Origin: Psychromonas sp. CNPT3
GTDB lineage: Bacteria; Pseudomonadota; Gammaproteobacteria; Enterobacterales; Psychromonadaceae
Assembly (NCBI RefSeq): GCF_000153405.2
Contig: NC_020802.1
Coordinates: forward strand, 2,127,883 to 2,191,882
Direction: 5' to 3'
Length of the DNA stretch: 64,000 nt
The translations under genes were made by a program, and so were the position numbers. Below are positions 29,485 through 39,954 of the stretch, piece by piece; within the stretch, counting starts at the first letter, position 1; every line of letters starts with the position of its first letter. The notes below the pieces were generated by a model. That model made no database searches. It worked only from the letters and a program-made list of their open reading frames with translations, and had not been told where the DNA came from.

Positions 29485-29515
29485 AAAACAAAAAAGCCCC
29501 AATAAATTGGAGCTT
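29485..29515 (-). terminator. Terminator between tRNA-fMet and rimP
   Basis: AAGCTCCAAT / ATTGGGGCTT arms with one mismatch, then a long T run on the minus strand. With the stem at 29394 it forms two tandem terminators, as in the E. coli metY-nusA leader. Confidence 0.75.
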
Positions 29516-29570
29516 CATTCGGTTTGTTCATTAAATGAACAAGATGTTGCGATTGGAAATACAACATCGA

Positions 29571-29621
29571 ATGTAGTTACGAGAGTAGGATTTTCATCAA
29601 CTACCTTCGCAGGCTTTATTA
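29571..29621 (-). repeat. Degenerate tRNA-fMet 3' fragment A
   Basis: Nearly the same as 29664-29714 and similar to the last third of the adjacent tRNA (ATGTAGTTACGAGAG against ATGTGGTTGCGAGAG). The T loop is destroyed. It lies downstream of the real tRNA on the minus strand. Confidence 0.65.
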
Positions 29622-29662
29622 AGAGTTGAGCTCGAGAGCTTTCTTATTAAAACCAACACTTT

Positions 29663-29714
29663 AATGTGGTTGCGAGAGCAGGACTTTCATCAACTACCTT
29701 CGCAGGCTTTATTA
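29663..29714 (-). repeat. Degenerate tRNA-fMet 3' fragment B
   Basis: Starts AATGTGGTTGCGAGAGCAGG, identical to the 3' end of the true tRNA-fMet gene and its flank, then diverges. A shared flank (AAAACC-ACACTTT) precedes both, with a 68-bp offset to the real gene. Confidence 0.7.
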
Positions 29715-29734
29715 CTAAAACCGACACTTTAATG

Positions 29735-29811
<77 letters not shown>

Positions 29812-29847
29812 TCTGTACTGTTTAGGCTAAGCCTATCTAACGCCGAC

Positions 29848-29876
29848 ATTATATCTATATTATTCAACTGAGGCAA
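29848..29876 (-). promoter_or_regulatory. Promoter of the tRNA-fMet gene
   Basis: On the minus strand TTGCCT (29876-29871), a 17-bp spacer and TATAAT (29853-29848), followed by a GC-rich discriminator GTCGGCG, typical of stable-RNA promoters under stringent control. Confidence 0.75.
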
Positions 29877-29903
29877 TTCAAAAATGTCAACATTACATTA
29901 ATT

Positions 29904-29988
29904 TGGTGCGGATAGAGAGACTTGAACTCTCACGGCCTAAGCCACAGCCCCCTCAAGGCTGCGTGTCTACCAATTCCACCATATCCGC
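29904..29988 (-). tRNA. leuU: tRNA-Leu (GAG)
   Basis: 85 nucleotides including an encoded CCA. The 7-bp acceptor stem is GCGGATA / TATCCGC, the anticodon loop TTGAGGG (anticodon GAG), with a long class-II variable arm and a GTTCAAGTC T loop. It follows secG, as leuU does in E. coli. Confidence 0.95.
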
Positions 29989-29997
29989 TTTATTTAC

Positions 29998-30327
29998 TTA
30001 CTCTGGAATTTCAGTTGATTTATCAACTTCAATTACAACAGGAGCATCAACTACTTTTTCAATCGTTAAGTCTGAAAAAACGTCATCATTAGAAACTTTA
30101 TTGGTAGATAAGTTTCCTAATGCTAAACTTAAGATGAAGAAAACAATGGCTAATACCGCAGTGGTACGAGTCATAAAGTTACCAGCGCCACTTGCACCGA
30201 ATACTGTGTTTGATGCACCAGAGCCAAATGAAGCACCCATACCAGCACCCTTACCTTGTTGGATCAAAACAAACCCAATTAAGATAACAGCAACAATCAA
30301 ATAAACAACTAATAGCATTTCATACAT
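29998..30327 (-). CDS. secG: Protein translocase subunit SecG
   Basis: SecG of 109 residues from the ATG at 30327 (MYEMLLVVYLIVAVILIGFV), matching the E. coli start; an upstream in-frame TTG is not conserved. Two membrane spans (about 1-22 and 55-75) flank the conserved QQGKGAGMGASFGSGASNTVFG loop. It assists SecYE during protein export. The tail is acidic. It lies between glmM and tRNA-Leu, as in E. coli. Confidence 0.95.
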   Translation of the reverse strand: MYEMLLVVYLIVAVILIGFVLIQQGKGAGMGASFGSGASNTVFGASGAGNFMTRTTAVLAIVFFILSLALGNLSTNKVSNDDVFSDLTIEKVVDAPVVIEVDKSTEIPE

Positions 30328-30476
30328 AAGAATATACCCGATAATTTCCAAAAGTATTTACATTAAGCTCCCTAAGGAAGCGCGCTGATAATACTCAAAA
30401 GCAAAGAGAACTACAAGTAAATAACACCATAATTTCAAAACTTTCAGTATTTTATGCCCCAAGTGCATAATTTTCA

Positions 30477-30513
30477 AACAAAAAGCTAATTAAAGAGCAT
30501 TAATTAGCTTTTA
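30477..30513 (-). terminator. Terminator of glmM
   Basis: 13-bp arms AAAAGCTAATTAA (30481-30493) and TTAATTAGCTTTT (30500-30512) around 6 bases, 10 bases after the glmM stop. It separates the ftsH-folP-glmM unit from secG. Confidence 0.82.
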
Positions 30514-30522
30514 TTGACACAA

Positions 30523-31854
30523 TTAAACTTTTACTTTATCTGCAATTGCTTGTGCATAACCATGCACCACTTCTTGCGATTCATCAGACTCTACCATCAC
30601 TCTAAAAACGGGCTCAGTCCCTGATTTTCGTAATAATACTCGCCCTTTACCCGCTAGTAGCGTTTGAATACGAGCTTGCTCTGCGAGCACGTCTTCATCT
30701 TGTAAAGGGTCAATATCACTATTAAAGCGAATGTTTAGCATGACCTGAGGGAACTTGTGCATCCCTTGACGCAATTCATTTAGCGTTAAACGGCTACTTT
30801 TCATCGCTGCAATGACTTGTAAGCCAGAGACTATTCCATCGCCTGTTTCTAAATATTCAGAGCAAATAACATGCCCTGAATTTTCAGCCCCAATAGACCA
30901 GTTATTTTTCTTCATAAGCTCCATCACATGACGATCGCCCACATCACTACGCTCAAAAGGGATCCCTAATTCTTTAAGTGCAAGCTCTAAACCTAAATTC
31001 GACATTTTAGTGCCAACAACGCCACCTTGTAATGTACCATTACGTAATTTATCACGCGCAATAATATAAAGTAACTCATCACCATCGAGAATATATCCCG
31101 TATGATCAACCATCATCACGCGATCGCCATCACCATCATACGCGATACCAAAATCTGCTTTTTCTTGTACGACGCGCTCAGAAATAGCCTGCATGCTCGT
31201 CGCACCACAATTCAGGTTAATATTCACACCATCAGGCTCAACGCCCATGGCGATAACCTCCGCCCCTAATTCATTAAGTACGAGTGGCGCAATATGATAG
31301 GTTGCACCATTGGCGCAATCAACAACGATTTTAAAGCCGTCTAAGCTCTGTTGTGTGGGAAAAGTACTTTTACAAAATTCAATATAACGCCCTGCTGCAT
31401 CATCAATACGGTAAGCTTTACCTAACTCACTCGATGGCACACATTTTAATTCTTTTTCAATTTCAGCTTCAATTTCAAGCTCTACTTGCTCAGATAATTT
31501 AGTACCTTGCGCATTAAAGAATTTAATACCATTGTCATAATATGGATTATGCGACGCACTAATAACGATTCCGGCAGCGGCCCTGAATGTATGCGTTAAA
31601 TAAGCGACCGCAGGTGTTGGCATAGGGCCAAGCAATACCGGGCGTAAACCGGCGGCCGTTAGGCCCGCTTGTAAGGCTGCTTCAAGCATATAACCTGATA
31701 TACGCGGATCTTTACCAATCAAGACTTTTTTAGTCCCTGACTTTGCAAGAACGCGCCCAGCAGCCCAACCTAACTTAAGTGCAAATTCAGGTGTGATCCA
31801 TGATTCACCAACTTTGCCGCGAATACCATCCGTACCGAAATATTTTTTTTCCAT
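30523..31854 (-). CDS. glmM: Phosphoglucosamine mutase
   Basis: GlmM of 443 residues, converts glucosamine-6-phosphate to glucosamine-1-phosphate for peptidoglycan and lipopolysaccharide. It starts [14 protein letters not shown]; the catalytic phosphoserine is in [15 protein letters not shown] near 102, the metal loop is YDGDGDRVM near 240, and the phosphate-binding loop is [14 protein letters not shown] near 413. It lies 13 bases after folP. Confidence 0.98.
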   Translation of the reverse strand: MEKKYFGTDGIRGKVGESWITPEFALKLGWAAGRVLAKSGTKKVLIGKDPRISGYMLEAALQAGLTAAGLRPVLLGPMPTPAVAYLTHTFRAAAGIVISASHNPYYDNGIKFFNAQGTKLSEQVELEIEAEIEKELKCVPSSELGKAYRIDDAAGRYIEFCKSTFPTQQSLDGFKIVVDCANGATYHIAPLVLNELGAEVIAMGVEPDGVNINLNCGATSMQAISERVVQEKADFGIAYDGDGDRVMMVDHTGYILDGDELLYIIARDKLRNGTLQGGVVGTKMSNLGLELALKELGIPFERSDVGDRHVMELMKKNNWSIGAENSGHVICSEYLETGDGIVSGLQVIAAMKSSRLTLNELRQGMHKFPQVMLNIRFNSDIDPLQDEDVLAEQARIQTLLAGKGRVLLRKSGTEPVFRVMVESDESQEVVHGYAQAIADKVKV

Positions 31855-31867
31855 GCTTATCTTCTTC

Positions 31868-32701
31868 TTATTTATTAAAAGAGTTAACTTTATTTAAAAC
31901 GTTAATGACATCCATCGTCGCACTTACATCGTGAACACGTATTATTTTAGAGCCTTGTTGCACAGCAATCATTGCCCCAGCAAGGCTAGCGGCTAAACGT
32001 TCAGATAATGGACGATTTAATAATTGAGCAAACATGGATTTTCGAGATAACCCTGTCAATACGGGATAGCCTAATGCCACAAATTCATGTGTTGCATTGA
32101 GTAAAGCAAAATTATGATCCATTGTTTTACCAAAACCAAAACCTAAATCTAGAATAATATGATCTTTTTTTATACCTGCCTGCAAACAAGCCTCAACACG
32201 TTGTTCTAAAAACGTTTTTACATCTAGGCACAGATTAGCATAGCGAGGTGCACTTTGCATTGTTCTCGGCGCGCCTTGCATGTGCATTAAACAGACCGGT
32301 ACATTGGCGTCAGCAGCCGCTTGCAGAGCACCGGCGTTTTGTAACGCACATACATCATTGATCATCGAAGCGCCCGCTTGCACGCTAGCAAGCATCACAG
32401 GGGCTTTACTGGTATCAATAGATATCCAACAGTCGCTGTATTCTTTGATTTTTTCAATAATAGGCACGACGCGTGCTAATTCTTCATCGACACTTACATC
32501 TGGCGCACCAGGGCGAGTCGATTCGCCACCCACATCAATAATAGTTGCGCCTTGTTCAACCATTTCAAGCGCTCGCTTTAGAGCCGTATCGAGTTGCTTA
32601 AACTTACCGCCATCAGAAAAGGAGTCGGGTGTTACATTTAAAATCCCCATGACCTGAGCAACACTTAAATCAAGCCCCTTCTCTCCACTTCTTAACCACA
32701 T
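31868..32701 (-). CDS. folP: Dihydropteroate synthase
   Basis: DHPS of 277 residues from the ATG at 32701 ([13 protein letters not shown]), in line with the E. coli start; an ATG at 32725 would add 8 unlike residues. It joins p-aminobenzoate to dihydropterin pyrophosphate, the step blocked by sulfonamides. Signatures: [28 protein letters not shown], the Arg/Lys loop [10 protein letters not shown] and IIRVHDV. A terminator lies between ftsH and this gene. Confidence 0.96.
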   Translation of the reverse strand: MWLRSGEKGLDLSVAQVMGILNVTPDSFSDGGKFKQLDTALKRALEMVEQGATIIDVGGESTRPGAPDVSVDEELARVVPIIEKIKEYSDCWISIDTSKAPVMLASVQAGASMINDVCALQNAGALQAAADANVPVCLMHMQGAPRTMQSAPRYANLCLDVKTFLEQRVEACLQAGIKKDHIILDLGFGFGKTMDHNFALLNATHEFVALGYPVLTGLSRKSMFAQLLNRPLSERLAASLAGAMIAVQQGSKIIRVHDVSATMDVINVLNKVNSFNK

Positions 32702-32728
32702 ATTATTTCTACTTCTTTTATGCACACA

Positions 32729-32765
32729 TAAAAAAAAACCTAAGCCAAGCTTAGGTTTTTTTTAC
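32729..32765 (-). terminator. Terminator of ftsH
   Basis: AAAACCTAAGC / GCTTAGGTTTT arms with a CAA loop and T on both sides, between the ftsH stop and the folP start. Confidence 0.85.
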
Positions 32766-32776
32766 GGAGCTTAGAC

Positions 32777-34735
32777 TTATTGTTTATCACCATCTTTTTG
32801 GTCGTCTGCGCCTGTACTTTCATTTTTCTGAGGCTCAGCCTCTTTTTCTGCTTCGCTATTTTTTATCGGCTCATCTTTAACAGTCTCTTCGTCAGAAGAC
32901 TCTGCATCTTGATCTTTAATTTCTACGTCATCGTTCCAATCGACAGGCGCACGCACTGTAATGCGTTGCATCAAATCATCTACCTGATGCGCATCAATCG
33001 TTTCATATTTCATTAACGCATCTTTCATTGCATGTAAAATATCAAGATTATCCGCTAAGTATTTATAAGCGCGCGCATAGTTAACTTCAACAAAGGCTTT
33101 TACTTCATCATCAATGATTTTACCCGTCTCAGATGAAATAGTATTTGAACGTAATGAGTTCGGCTCAGCTATTAATAAAATAGGACCTAATTTTTCAGAG
33201 AAACCCCATTCCGTTACCATTGCACGTGCAATCGAAGACGCTTGTTTAATATCTTGTGACGCGCCAGTTGAAACTCTATCTTTACCGTAAATAAGCTCTT
33301 CTGCAATTCGGCCACCATATGCGACTGAAATACTACTTTCCAGCTCTAAACGGTTTTGGCTAATTTGGTCACCTTCTGGTAAAAATTGTGTCACACCTAG
33401 TGAGCGTCCACGAGGGATGATAGTCACTTTATGAATAGGGTGATGTTTTGGCACTAATCGCGCCACAATAGCATGTCCCGCTTCATGATATGCAGTCGAC
33501 TCTTTGTCTTCTTCACGCATCACTAAACTACGACGCTCTGCACCCATCAGGATTTTATCGCGAGCTTGCTCGAAATCATCACTATTGATCACACGTTTAT
33601 TACCACGGGCGGCAAATAATGCAGCTTCATTCACTAAATTCGCTAAATCTGCACCTGAAAAACCCGGTGTGCCACGTGCTAATATTTTAGATTTCACATC
33701 GTCAGCCAATGGTACTTTACGCATATGTACATTAAGAATTTGTTCACGTCCACGTACGTCCGGTAATGCCACCATAACTTGGCGATCAAAACGTCCTGGG
33801 CGCAGTAGCGCTGCATCTAAAACGTCTGGTCTATTTGTAGCTGCAATGACAATCACGCCTTCATTGCCTTCAAAACCATCCATTTCAACCAATAATTGGT
33901 TTAACGTTTGCTCACGTTCATCATTACCGCCACCCATGCCTGAGCCACGTTGACGGCCAACCGCATCAATTTCATCGATAAAGATAATACATGGCGCTGA
34001 TTTTTTAGCTTGTTCAAACATGTCACGCACACGAGATGCACCGACACCGACGAACATTTCAACAAAATCAGATCCCGATATTGCAAAGAAAGGTACTTTA
34101 GCTTCACCTGCAATTGCTTTTGCAAGTAATGTTTTACCTGTTCCAGGAGGACCCACTAATAATACGCCAGTTGGAATACGCCCACCAAGTCGTTGGAATT
34201 TTGTTGAATCTTTTAAGTAATCAACTAATTCTTTCACGTCCTCTTTGGCTTCATCACAACCTGCAACATCTGCAAACGTCGTTTTGATTTGGTCTTCACC
34301 CATCAATTTGGCTTTACTCTTACCAAATGACATAGCGCCACCTTTACCGCCACCTTGCATATTACGCATAAAGAAGACCCAAACACCGATAAGAAGAAGC
34401 ATCGGGAACCAAGAAACAAATATAGAGGCTAAGAAACTGGTTTCTTCCGGTGCTTGACCTTCTACTTTTACATTGTTTTTGATTAAATCATTAAGTAAAT
34501 CTAAATCCGGTGCCGGTATATAAGTCACAAACTCACTTTGATTGCTTTTTATACCACTGATCACGGGGCCATCGATTTTAACTTGTTGGATCTGGCCTTG
34601 GCTTACTTCTTTTACAAAAGTGGTGTAATCCATTGCGGATTGCTTAGTACTATCTGATCCAAAACCTTGGAATAAAGACATTAAGACTACTGCGATCACC
34701 AACCACAATATCAGGTTTTTTGCCATGTCGTTCAA
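32777..34735 (-). CDS. ftsH: ATP-dependent zinc metalloprotease FtsH
   Basis: Membrane AAA+ protease of 652 residues. Two spans (about 4-23 and 105-123) flank a small periplasmic domain; the AAA module has Walker A GPPGTGKT near 199 and Walker [16 protein letters not shown], and the protease site is HEAGH. The C-terminus is a long acidic/Lys tail. The TTG at 34735 has GAGG 8 bases upstream, giving [13 protein letters not shown]; the ATG at 34726 (MAKNLILW) lacks a ribosome site but is the annotated start in many relatives. Confidence 0.96.
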   Translation of the reverse strand: MNDMAKNLILWLVIAVVLMSLFQGFGSDSTKQSAMDYTTFVKEVSQGQIQQVKIDGPVISGIKSNQSEFVTYIPAPDLDLLNDLIKNNVKVEGQAPEETSFLASIFVSWFPMLLLIGVWVFFMRNMQGGGKGGAMSFGKSKAKLMGEDQIKTTFADVAGCDEAKEDVKELVDYLKDSTKFQRLGGRIPTGVLLVGPPGTGKTLLAKAIAGEAKVPFFAISGSDFVEMFVGVGASRVRDMFEQAKKSAPCIIFIDEIDAVGRQRGSGMGGGNDEREQTLNQLLVEMDGFEGNEGVIVIAATNRPDVLDAALLRPGRFDRQVMVALPDVRGREQILNVHMRKVPLADDVKSKILARGTPGFSGADLANLVNEAALFAARGNKRVINSDDFEQARDKILMGAERRSLVMREEDKESTAYHEAGHAIVARLVPKHHPIHKVTIIPRGRSLGVTQFLPEGDQISQNRLELESSISVAYGGRIAEELIYGKDRVSTGASQDIKQASSIARAMVTEWGFSEKLGPILLIAEPNSLRSNTISSETGKIIDDEVKAFVEVNYARAYKYLADNLDILHAMKDALMKYETIDAHQVDDLMQRITVRAPVDWNDDVEIKDQDAESSDEETVKDEPIKNSEAEKEAEPQKNESTGADDQKDGDKQ

Positions 34736-34836
34736 GATGTAAACCTCGTAATTAATAAATAAAATTCAACTATAGACTACTACAGTTTAAAAAGAGTCGC
34801 TACTATATATTTCGCCATAATATGACATTTTTTGCA

Positions 34837-35505
34837 TCACGCTTTAAAACCTGTCGCCACTAGATACACTTCTCGAGAGCGTGCACGAGATGAATCTGGT
34901 TTACGCGTTTTTACGACGTTAAATCGTTTTTTAACTTCCTTCATAAAGGTATCAAAATCAGCGCCCATAAACACCTTTACAATAAAACTACCGTCTTTTT
35001 TTAAGACATCAGAGCACATTTCAAGTGCCAGTTCGACTAAATACATCGATTTAGGCTGATCCATGGCCGCATTACCACTCATGTTAGGCGACATATCTGA
35101 TAGCACCACATCCAATTTATGGGGGCCGATACGTTTCAATAATGCATGTAAAACCGCTTCATCTCGAAAATCGCCTTGTAAAAAATCAACACCTGCAATC
35201 GAGTCCATGGCTAAAATATCACACGCAATGACTTTACCGCGTGAACCAACGGTATCCACACACCATTGCGACCAACTCCCAGGGGCTGCGCCTAAATCCA
35301 CGACTGTCATACCAGATCGGATCAGCTTATCTTTCTTATTAATTTCGTCTAATTTAAAAACAGCACGTGAGCGTAGGCCCAATCTATTTGCTTCTTTTAC
35401 ATAAAAATCATTAACATGCTCCTGCATCCAACGCTTAGAGCTACCCGAACTACTTTTTTTCAAAACACCAGGGGCATTATTCCCTGAATTAACTTTTTTA
35501 CCCAT
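34837..35505 (-). CDS. rlmE: 23S rRNA (uridine-2'-O) methyltransferase RlmE
   Basis: RlmE (RrmJ/FtsJ) of 222 residues, methylates U2552 of 23S rRNA late in 50S assembly. The SAM-binding motif [14 protein letters not shown] (near 68) and the [14 protein letters not shown] motif are present, and the catalytic Lys lies in FIVKVFMG. It precedes ftsH, as in E. coli. The N-terminal 25 residues are basic and Ser/Gly-rich. Confidence 0.97.
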   Translation of the reverse strand: MGKKVNSGNNAPGVLKKSSSGSSKRWMQEHVNDFYVKEANRLGLRSRAVFKLDEINKKDKLIRSGMTVVDLGAAPGSWSQWCVDTVGSRGKVIACDILAMDSIAGVDFLQGDFRDEAVLHALLKRIGPHKLDVVLSDMSPNMSGNAAMDQPKSMYLVELALEMCSDVLKKDGSFIVKVFMGADFDTFMKEVKKRFNVVKTRKPDSSRARSREVYLVATGFKA

Positions 35506-35592
35506 TAAATTTTTCCTGCACCTTTATAAATAGTAAAGTATAATATTTAAGGGTAGAATGCCCTATTTTCAACCTTAAATAAAAGAATTTGT

Positions 35593-35889
35593 ATGAACTT
35601 ATCAAATAAACAAAAGAAGCACCTGAAAAGCTTGGCCCATTCTCTTAAACCGATTGTCTTACTTGGACAAAATGGCTTAACAGAAGGCGTACTCGCTGAA
35701 ATTGAAAACGCACTTAGTTTTCATGAACTTATCAAAGTAAAAATCGCAACAGACGATCGTGAAACGAAACAATTAATCATCGATGCAATTGTACGTGAAA
35801 CAGAAGCAATTAATATTACCAAAATTGGTCATGTTGTTGTTTTATACCGTCAAAGCGAAGAGAACAAAGTGGAATTACCTCGTAAGTAA
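35593..35889 (+). CDS. yhbY: CRM-domain RNA-binding protein YhbY
   Basis: YhbY of 98 residues: one CRM (IF3-C-like) RNA-binding domain, associated with pre-50S particles. It starts NLSNKQKKHLKSLAHSLKPIVLLGQNGL, and the GxxG-like loop and the VVLYRQ strand are visible. It is divergent from rlmE, as in E. coli. Confidence 0.93.
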   Translation: MNLSNKQKKHLKSLAHSLKPIVLLGQNGLTEGVLAEIENALSFHELIKVKIATDDRETKQLIIDAIVRETEAINITKIGHVVVLYRQSEENKVELPRK

Positions 35890-35905
35890 TACACTTTTGA
35901 AATAT

Positions 35906-35934
35906 AAAAAAGCCCAGTCATACTGGGCTTTTTT
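35906..35934 (+). terminator. Shared terminator between yhbY and greA
   Basis: AAAAAGCCCAGT / ACTGGGCTTTTT arms with a 3-base loop; A and T runs let it serve both convergent genes. Confidence 0.9.
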
Positions 35935-35951
35935 GTTTTTATTTTTTCGTA

Positions 35952-36431
35952 CTAAGCAATATATTGAACATTGATGATTTCATATTCAATAGCACCACCG
36001 GGTGTTTGGATCGTTAATTCATCATCAACCATCTTACCTATCAAACCACGCGCAATCGGTGAGTTCACTGAGATCAGATTTAATTTAATATCAGATTCAT
36101 CATCACCCACTATTTTATAAGTGACTTCCTCATCCGTTTCTACATTAACAATGGTCACAGTCGTTCCAAATATCACTCTACCGTTATTCGCTAATTTATT
36201 GATATCTATAATTTGTGCATGAGAAAGTTTTGCTTCGATATCTTGAATACGCCCTTCACAAAATCCTTGTTGCTCTCTTGCAGCGTGATATTCCGCATTT
36301 TCTTTCAAATCACCATGCTCACGCGCTTCTGCAATTGCGGCAACAATTCGAGGCCGAGTTTCATTTTTTAACCGCTCAAGCTCTTTACGTAACGCTGCAG
36401 CACCTGTTGCTGTCATTGGATATTGAACCAT
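35952..36431 (-). CDS. greA: Transcript cleavage factor GreA
   Basis: GreA of 159 residues, rescues backtracked RNA polymerase. The coiled-coil tip carries the acidic pair in [18 protein letters not shown] near 38-56, and the C-terminal FKBP-like domain has [14 protein letters not shown] and [10 protein letters not shown]. It converges on yhbY. The start aligns with the E. coli N-terminus. Confidence 0.97.
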   Translation of the reverse strand: MVQYPMTATGAAALRKELERLKNETRPRIVAAIAEAREHGDLKENAEYHAAREQQGFCEGRIQDIEAKLSHAQIIDINKLANNGRVIFGTTVTIVNVETDEEVTYKIVGDDESDIKLNLISVNSPIARGLIGKMVDDELTIQTPGGAIEYEIINVQYIA

Positions 36432-36497
36432 TAAAAATCACCTTATGTCGGTTTTTATCTACTTTAAAAGAGTTACATTTTACGCTGGTTTTTATAT

Positions 36498-37271
36498 TTA
36501 GTCACCGATTTTGGGGAAAATTGCTAACGTATTTTTATAAAGTTGTGTACTAATACTATATTTGCCTTCATTACGTAGATTATTTATACACTCGAAAATA
36601 GGAATAATACTTAAAGGCGTGTTGATACTTTCTTTTTGCTGATATAAAAGCATATCCGGAGCATCGGTCTCTAATACAAAAGACGTTAAAGGTAAATGCG
36701 CGACGCACTCACGTATTTTTTTCGCCTTTGGATTTGTTATCAGCCCACCAATCCCTAATTTAAAACCCAACGAGATAAATTCATTAGCAACCTCGAGACT
36801 GCCAGAAAATCCATGGTAAACACCACCTTGAGAAAAATGACTCGATTTTAATATCTCTAATACCCTGCCCTGTTTTTTTACGCAATGCAGGATGATAGGC
36901 AATTTAAATTTTTCTGCTAATTGTAATTGCTCTCTAAAAATCGTTTCTTGCTCAAGGGATGTGGCCGTTGCAAATTTATCTAAACCAATTTCGCCAAGGG
37001 CGACGCATTTTTTAGGGGCTTCTTTTAAAAGTATTTTTAACTTAAGCAGATCACCTGCTTCATAGGTATGTAAAAAATGCGGATGCAAGCCCAATGCATA
37101 ATAAATAATCTCATGCTTTTGTGAGAGCTGAGCAAGTTGCTCCCAAGCATTGGCTTGTGTGCCAGGAATAAGCACTTTGGTTATTTCTTTTTTCTGCAAT
37201 TTATTTAAAAGCGTCAAAAGGCTTTTGCTAAAACAATTAAAATCAAGATGGCAATGGCTATCTATGAACAT
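36498..37271 (-). CDS. TatD-family metal-dependent hydrolase (YjjV-like)
   Basis: Amidohydrolase-fold protein of 257 residues from the ATG at 37271, which has GAGG 7 bases upstream; the ATG six bases earlier has GAGG only one base away. Metal ligands are visible: HCHLD at the N-terminus, GEIGLD near 93, LHCVKK, YHGFSG and ETDAPD near 198. Closer to YjjV/YcfH than to TatD itself. Probably a DNase or phosphodiesterase. It lies next to prfC, as yjjV does near prfC in some relatives. Confidence 0.88.
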   Translation of the reverse strand: MFIDSHCHLDFNCFSKSLLTLLNKLQKKEITKVLIPGTQANAWEQLAQLSQKHEIIYYALGLHPHFLHTYEAGDLLKLKILLKEAPKKCVALGEIGLDKFATATSLEQETIFREQLQLAEKFKLPIILHCVKKQGRVLEILKSSHFSQGGVYHGFSGSLEVANEFISLGFKLGIGGLITNPKAKKIRECVAHLPLTSFVLETDAPDMLLYQQKESINTPLSIIPIFECINNLRNEGKYSISTQLYKNTLAIFPKIGD

Positions 37272-37304
37272 ATTCATGCCTCTTTATATCATATAAAACA
37301 AAGC

Positions 37305-37332
37305 TAAAAAAAAGCCCAACATCACGTTGGGC
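37305..37332 (-). terminator. Terminator of prfC
   Basis: GCCCAAC / GTTGGGC arms (37314-37320, 37326-37332) followed on the minus strand by nine bases mostly T. It begins 8 bases after the prfC stop. Confidence 0.85.
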
Positions 37333-37339
37333 GTTCCTC

Positions 37340-38926
37340 TTAGTGCTCGCGTGTTTTACGGAAGTTAATTTCCGGATAACGTTCAATTGCAAGATTTAGA
37401 TTTATCATTGTCGGCGCAACATACGTTAAATTGTTACTGCCATCTAAGGCTAAATTATCATATGCCTTTTTCTCAAACTCTGCCATTTTTTGGGTGTCGT
37501 CGCTGTCTACCCAAAGCGCCGTTGCCACACCAATCCCTTCATAAATAGCATCCACTTTATATTCTGATTTTAAACGCTGTACGACCACTTCAAATTGCAA
37601 CACACCAACTGCGCCAACGATTAAATCATTACTGCGTAAAGGACGGAAAACTTGTACTGCCCCTTCTTCAGAAAGTTGCATTAAACCTTTTAATAATTGT
37701 TTTTGTTTTAAAGGATCTTTTAAACGAATACGGCGGAACATTTCCGGTGCAAAATTAGGGATCCCCGTAAATTTCAACTCTTCACCTAACGTGAATGCAT
37801 CACCAATTTGAATTGTGCCATGATTATGCAAGCCAATAATATCACCCGAATATGACTCTTCTGTCGTACTACGATCGCCAGCCATAAAGGTCACAGCATC
37901 TGTAATACTCATTTTTTTACCCGTACGGACATGCAGCATTTTCATGCCTTTTTCATACTTACCAGAACAAATTCGCATAAAAGCGATACGATCTCGATGT
38001 TTAGGATCCATATTTGCTTGAATTTTAAAAATAAAGCCAGAAAACACTTCTTCCGTTGGCTCGACAATACGTTGCTTAGTAACGCGTGATAAGGGTTTAG
38101 GCGCCCATTTTGTTAAACCATCTAATACATGATCCACACCAAAATTACCTAATGCAGTTCCAAAATAAACGGGGGTCAACTCACCACTCAAAAACAGGTC
38201 TAAATCAAACTTGTTAGACGCGCCCAATACAAGCTCCATCTCATCACGTAAAATATCGATATGTAATGGTAAAAGATCGTCTAATTCAGGATTATGTAAA
38301 CCTTTAATTATACGGCTCTCTTGAATAGTATGACCTTGACCTGTTGAATATAAAATAACTTCATCATTGATAAGATGATATACACCTTTAAATTCTTTAC
38401 CCATACCGATAGGCCATGTGATCGGTGCACAAGCGATGTTTAATACGTCTTCAACTTCATCCATCAAATCGATAGGATCTCGAATATCTCGATCACACTT
38501 GTTCATAAAAGTAATAATGGGTGTATCACGTAAGCGCGTCACTTCCATTAGCTTTATCGTACGTTGCTCAACCCCTTTAGCAGAATCAATCACCATTAAA
38601 CAAGAATCAACGGCCGTTAATGTGCGGTAAGTATCTTCAGAGAAATCTTCATGGCCCGGAGTATCAAGTAAATTAACAACACAATCTTTGTAAGGAAACT
38701 GCATCACTGACGTCGTGATTGAAATACCACGCTCTTTTTCTATTTCCATCCAATCCGATTTGGCATGCTGTCCCGATTTTTTACCTTTTACGGTACCCGC
38801 TTTTTGCAAAGCATTACCAAAAAGTAACACTTTTTCAGTGATCGTTGTTTTACCCGCATCTGGGTGAGAAATAATAGCGAAGGTACGTCGACTGTTGACG
38901 GCTTCTAAAAATTTAGCGTCGGCCAT
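37340..38926 (-). CDS. prfC: Peptide chain release factor 3
   Basis: RF3 GTPase of 528 residues from the ATG at 38926, which has GGAAAA 8 bases upstream; the open frame runs 39 codons further with no family similarity. It recycles RF1 and RF2 from ribosomes. G1 is [14 protein letters not shown]3 DTPGHEDF, G4 NKCDRD; the RF3 core [17 protein letters not shown] and [11 protein letters not shown] are present. Confidence 0.97.
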   Translation of the reverse strand: MADAKFLEAVNSRRTFAIISHPDAGKTTITEKVLLFGNALQKAGTVKGKKSGQHAKSDWMEIEKERGISITTSVMQFPYKDCVVNLLDTPGHEDFSEDTYRTLTAVDSCLMVIDSAKGVEQRTIKLMEVTRLRDTPIITFMNKCDRDIRDPIDLMDEVEDVLNIACAPITWPIGMGKEFKGVYHLINDEVILYSTGQGHTIQESRIIKGLHNPELDDLLPLHIDILRDEMELVLGASNKFDLDLFLSGELTPVYFGTALGNFGVDHVLDGLTKWAPKPLSRVTKQRIVEPTEEVFSGFIFKIQANMDPKHRDRIAFMRICSGKYEKGMKMLHVRTGKKMSITDAVTFMAGDRSTTEESYSGDIIGLHNHGTIQIGDAFTLGEELKFTGIPNFAPEMFRRIRLKDPLKQKQLLKGLMQLSEEGAVQVFRPLRSNDLIVGAVGVLQFEVVVQRLKSEYKVDAIYEGIGVATALWVDSDDTQKMAEFEKKAYDNLALDGSNNLTYVAPTMINLNLAIERYPEINFRKTREH

Positions 38927-39421
38927 GGTATGGTTTTCCAAAAGTATAAGACAGCTTAAAAAGCGAGGACGTATTATACCTCTGTTGCCCACAGTAAGCA
39001 AAATCGGCTTATTAATGCATCTCCCTTCCCCTTTATATGCCATAAGACTTTAACATGTCAATCCATAAGCTTAATGAGGCTTTGCTTATCGGCTTAATAT
39101 TGAAACAGAAAGATTTAAATTCAGGTTTTATGACACTATGCCACAGCACATATAAGTGCCACATCGTTGCGCTTCGCCGCACCTAAAGTTGCATATCCTC
39201 ATTAAAAATAATGAAATAAAAGCCCCTTAAACTGGGGTTTACACTTTGGAGGACTCTCGAACGAGCAAGTGCCTGGTAATGCACCTTGATACGGCATGCA
39301 GGGAGAGATCGATTGTAAAAGTTAGCAAACTATTCGTCATCGCATTGAGAAAGTCTCACGCGCAAGTGTAAATATTTGCTACAATGCGCAATAAGAACGA
39401 TTTAATCAAGAGTGGTGTTTT
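38927..39421. other. Intergenic region between prfC and the RRM gene
   Basis: No open frame of note. The stretch 39205-39310 is GC-richer than its surroundings and can fold; on the minus strand CCCC/GGGG arms at 39223-39237 are followed by CTTTTATTT, which looks like a terminator with no known gene in front of it. An extended -10 (TGCTACAAT, 39378-39385) may serve the RRM gene. Confidence 0.4.
39213..39240 (-). terminator. Orphan terminator-like hairpin
   Basis: Minus strand AAACCCC / GGGGCTTT arms with one bulge, then TTTTATTT. No protein gene ends here, so it could close a small RNA transcribed from about 39240-39400. Confidence 0.4.
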
Positions 39422-39850
39422 ATGAAATTATTAGTGCGCAATATTGCAATCGCAAGTACAGAAGAAAAAATATTAAGTTTATTTAGTGAGTTTGGAACAG
39501 TGCAGTACTGCACTCTAGTACTCGATAAAGAAACAGGAAAATCAAAAGGCTTTGGTTTTGTCGAAATGCCAAAACCGGGTGAAGCTAAACTGGCAGCTAA
39601 AAAGTTAAACGGCTATAAATTAGCGGGAAATATTCTGCGCGTAAAAAAAGCAGATCATAAAGAAGAAACGAGCACTGCGAGTGTGACGGTGAGTGAGCCT
39701 AAGAAAACATCCGTACAATTTAAACAAGCTCCGCGCGCAACATCAAGCGAGAAAACGTCAAGCGAGAAAACATCTTCGAATGACGTTATTGATAACAATG
39801 AAAATGCAGCACATTTATACGGAAAAATAAAAGAAAGTGATGACTATTAA
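39422..39850 (+). CDS. RRM-domain RNA-binding protein
   Basis: 142 residues: one RNA recognition motif (about 1-80) with RNP2 KLLVRNI at the N-terminus and RNP1 KGFGFVEM at about 42-49, then a Ser/Thr/Lys-rich low-complexity tail with a short direct repeat (SSEKTSSEKTSS). Bacterial single-RRM proteins of this kind occur in marine Gammaproteobacteria and cyanobacteria, often cold-induced; a specific RNA target is unknown. It is a stand-alone gene. Confidence 0.9.
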   Translation: MKLLVRNIAIASTEEKILSLFSEFGTVQYCTLVLDKETGKSKGFGFVEMPKPGEAKLAAKKLNGYKLAGNILRVKKADHKEETSTASVTVSEPKKTSVQFKQAPRATSSEKTSSEKTSSNDVIDNNENAAHLYGKIKESDDY

Positions 39851-39954
39851 ACACTTTTATTAAATAAAAGACAGTCATAAACTTCAAAGCGATACCCTCT
39901 GGCATCGCTTAGTTGCATAACGCTACTTTTAAAGATATTTTAGCTTTTAATGGC

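Noticed and set aside
30014-30025. FNR-like TTGATTTATCAA
   Set aside because: It has a 2-base spacer where FNR needs 4 and lies inside secG.
33504-33953. 149-codon frame opposite ftsH
   Set aside because: Antisense to a conserved gene with intact catalytic motifs; no start signal.
39240-39310. tRNA-like T-loop (GTTCGAGAG) followed by CCTCCA on the minus strand
   Set aside because: No acceptor or T-stem pairing can be built, so it is not a tRNA.
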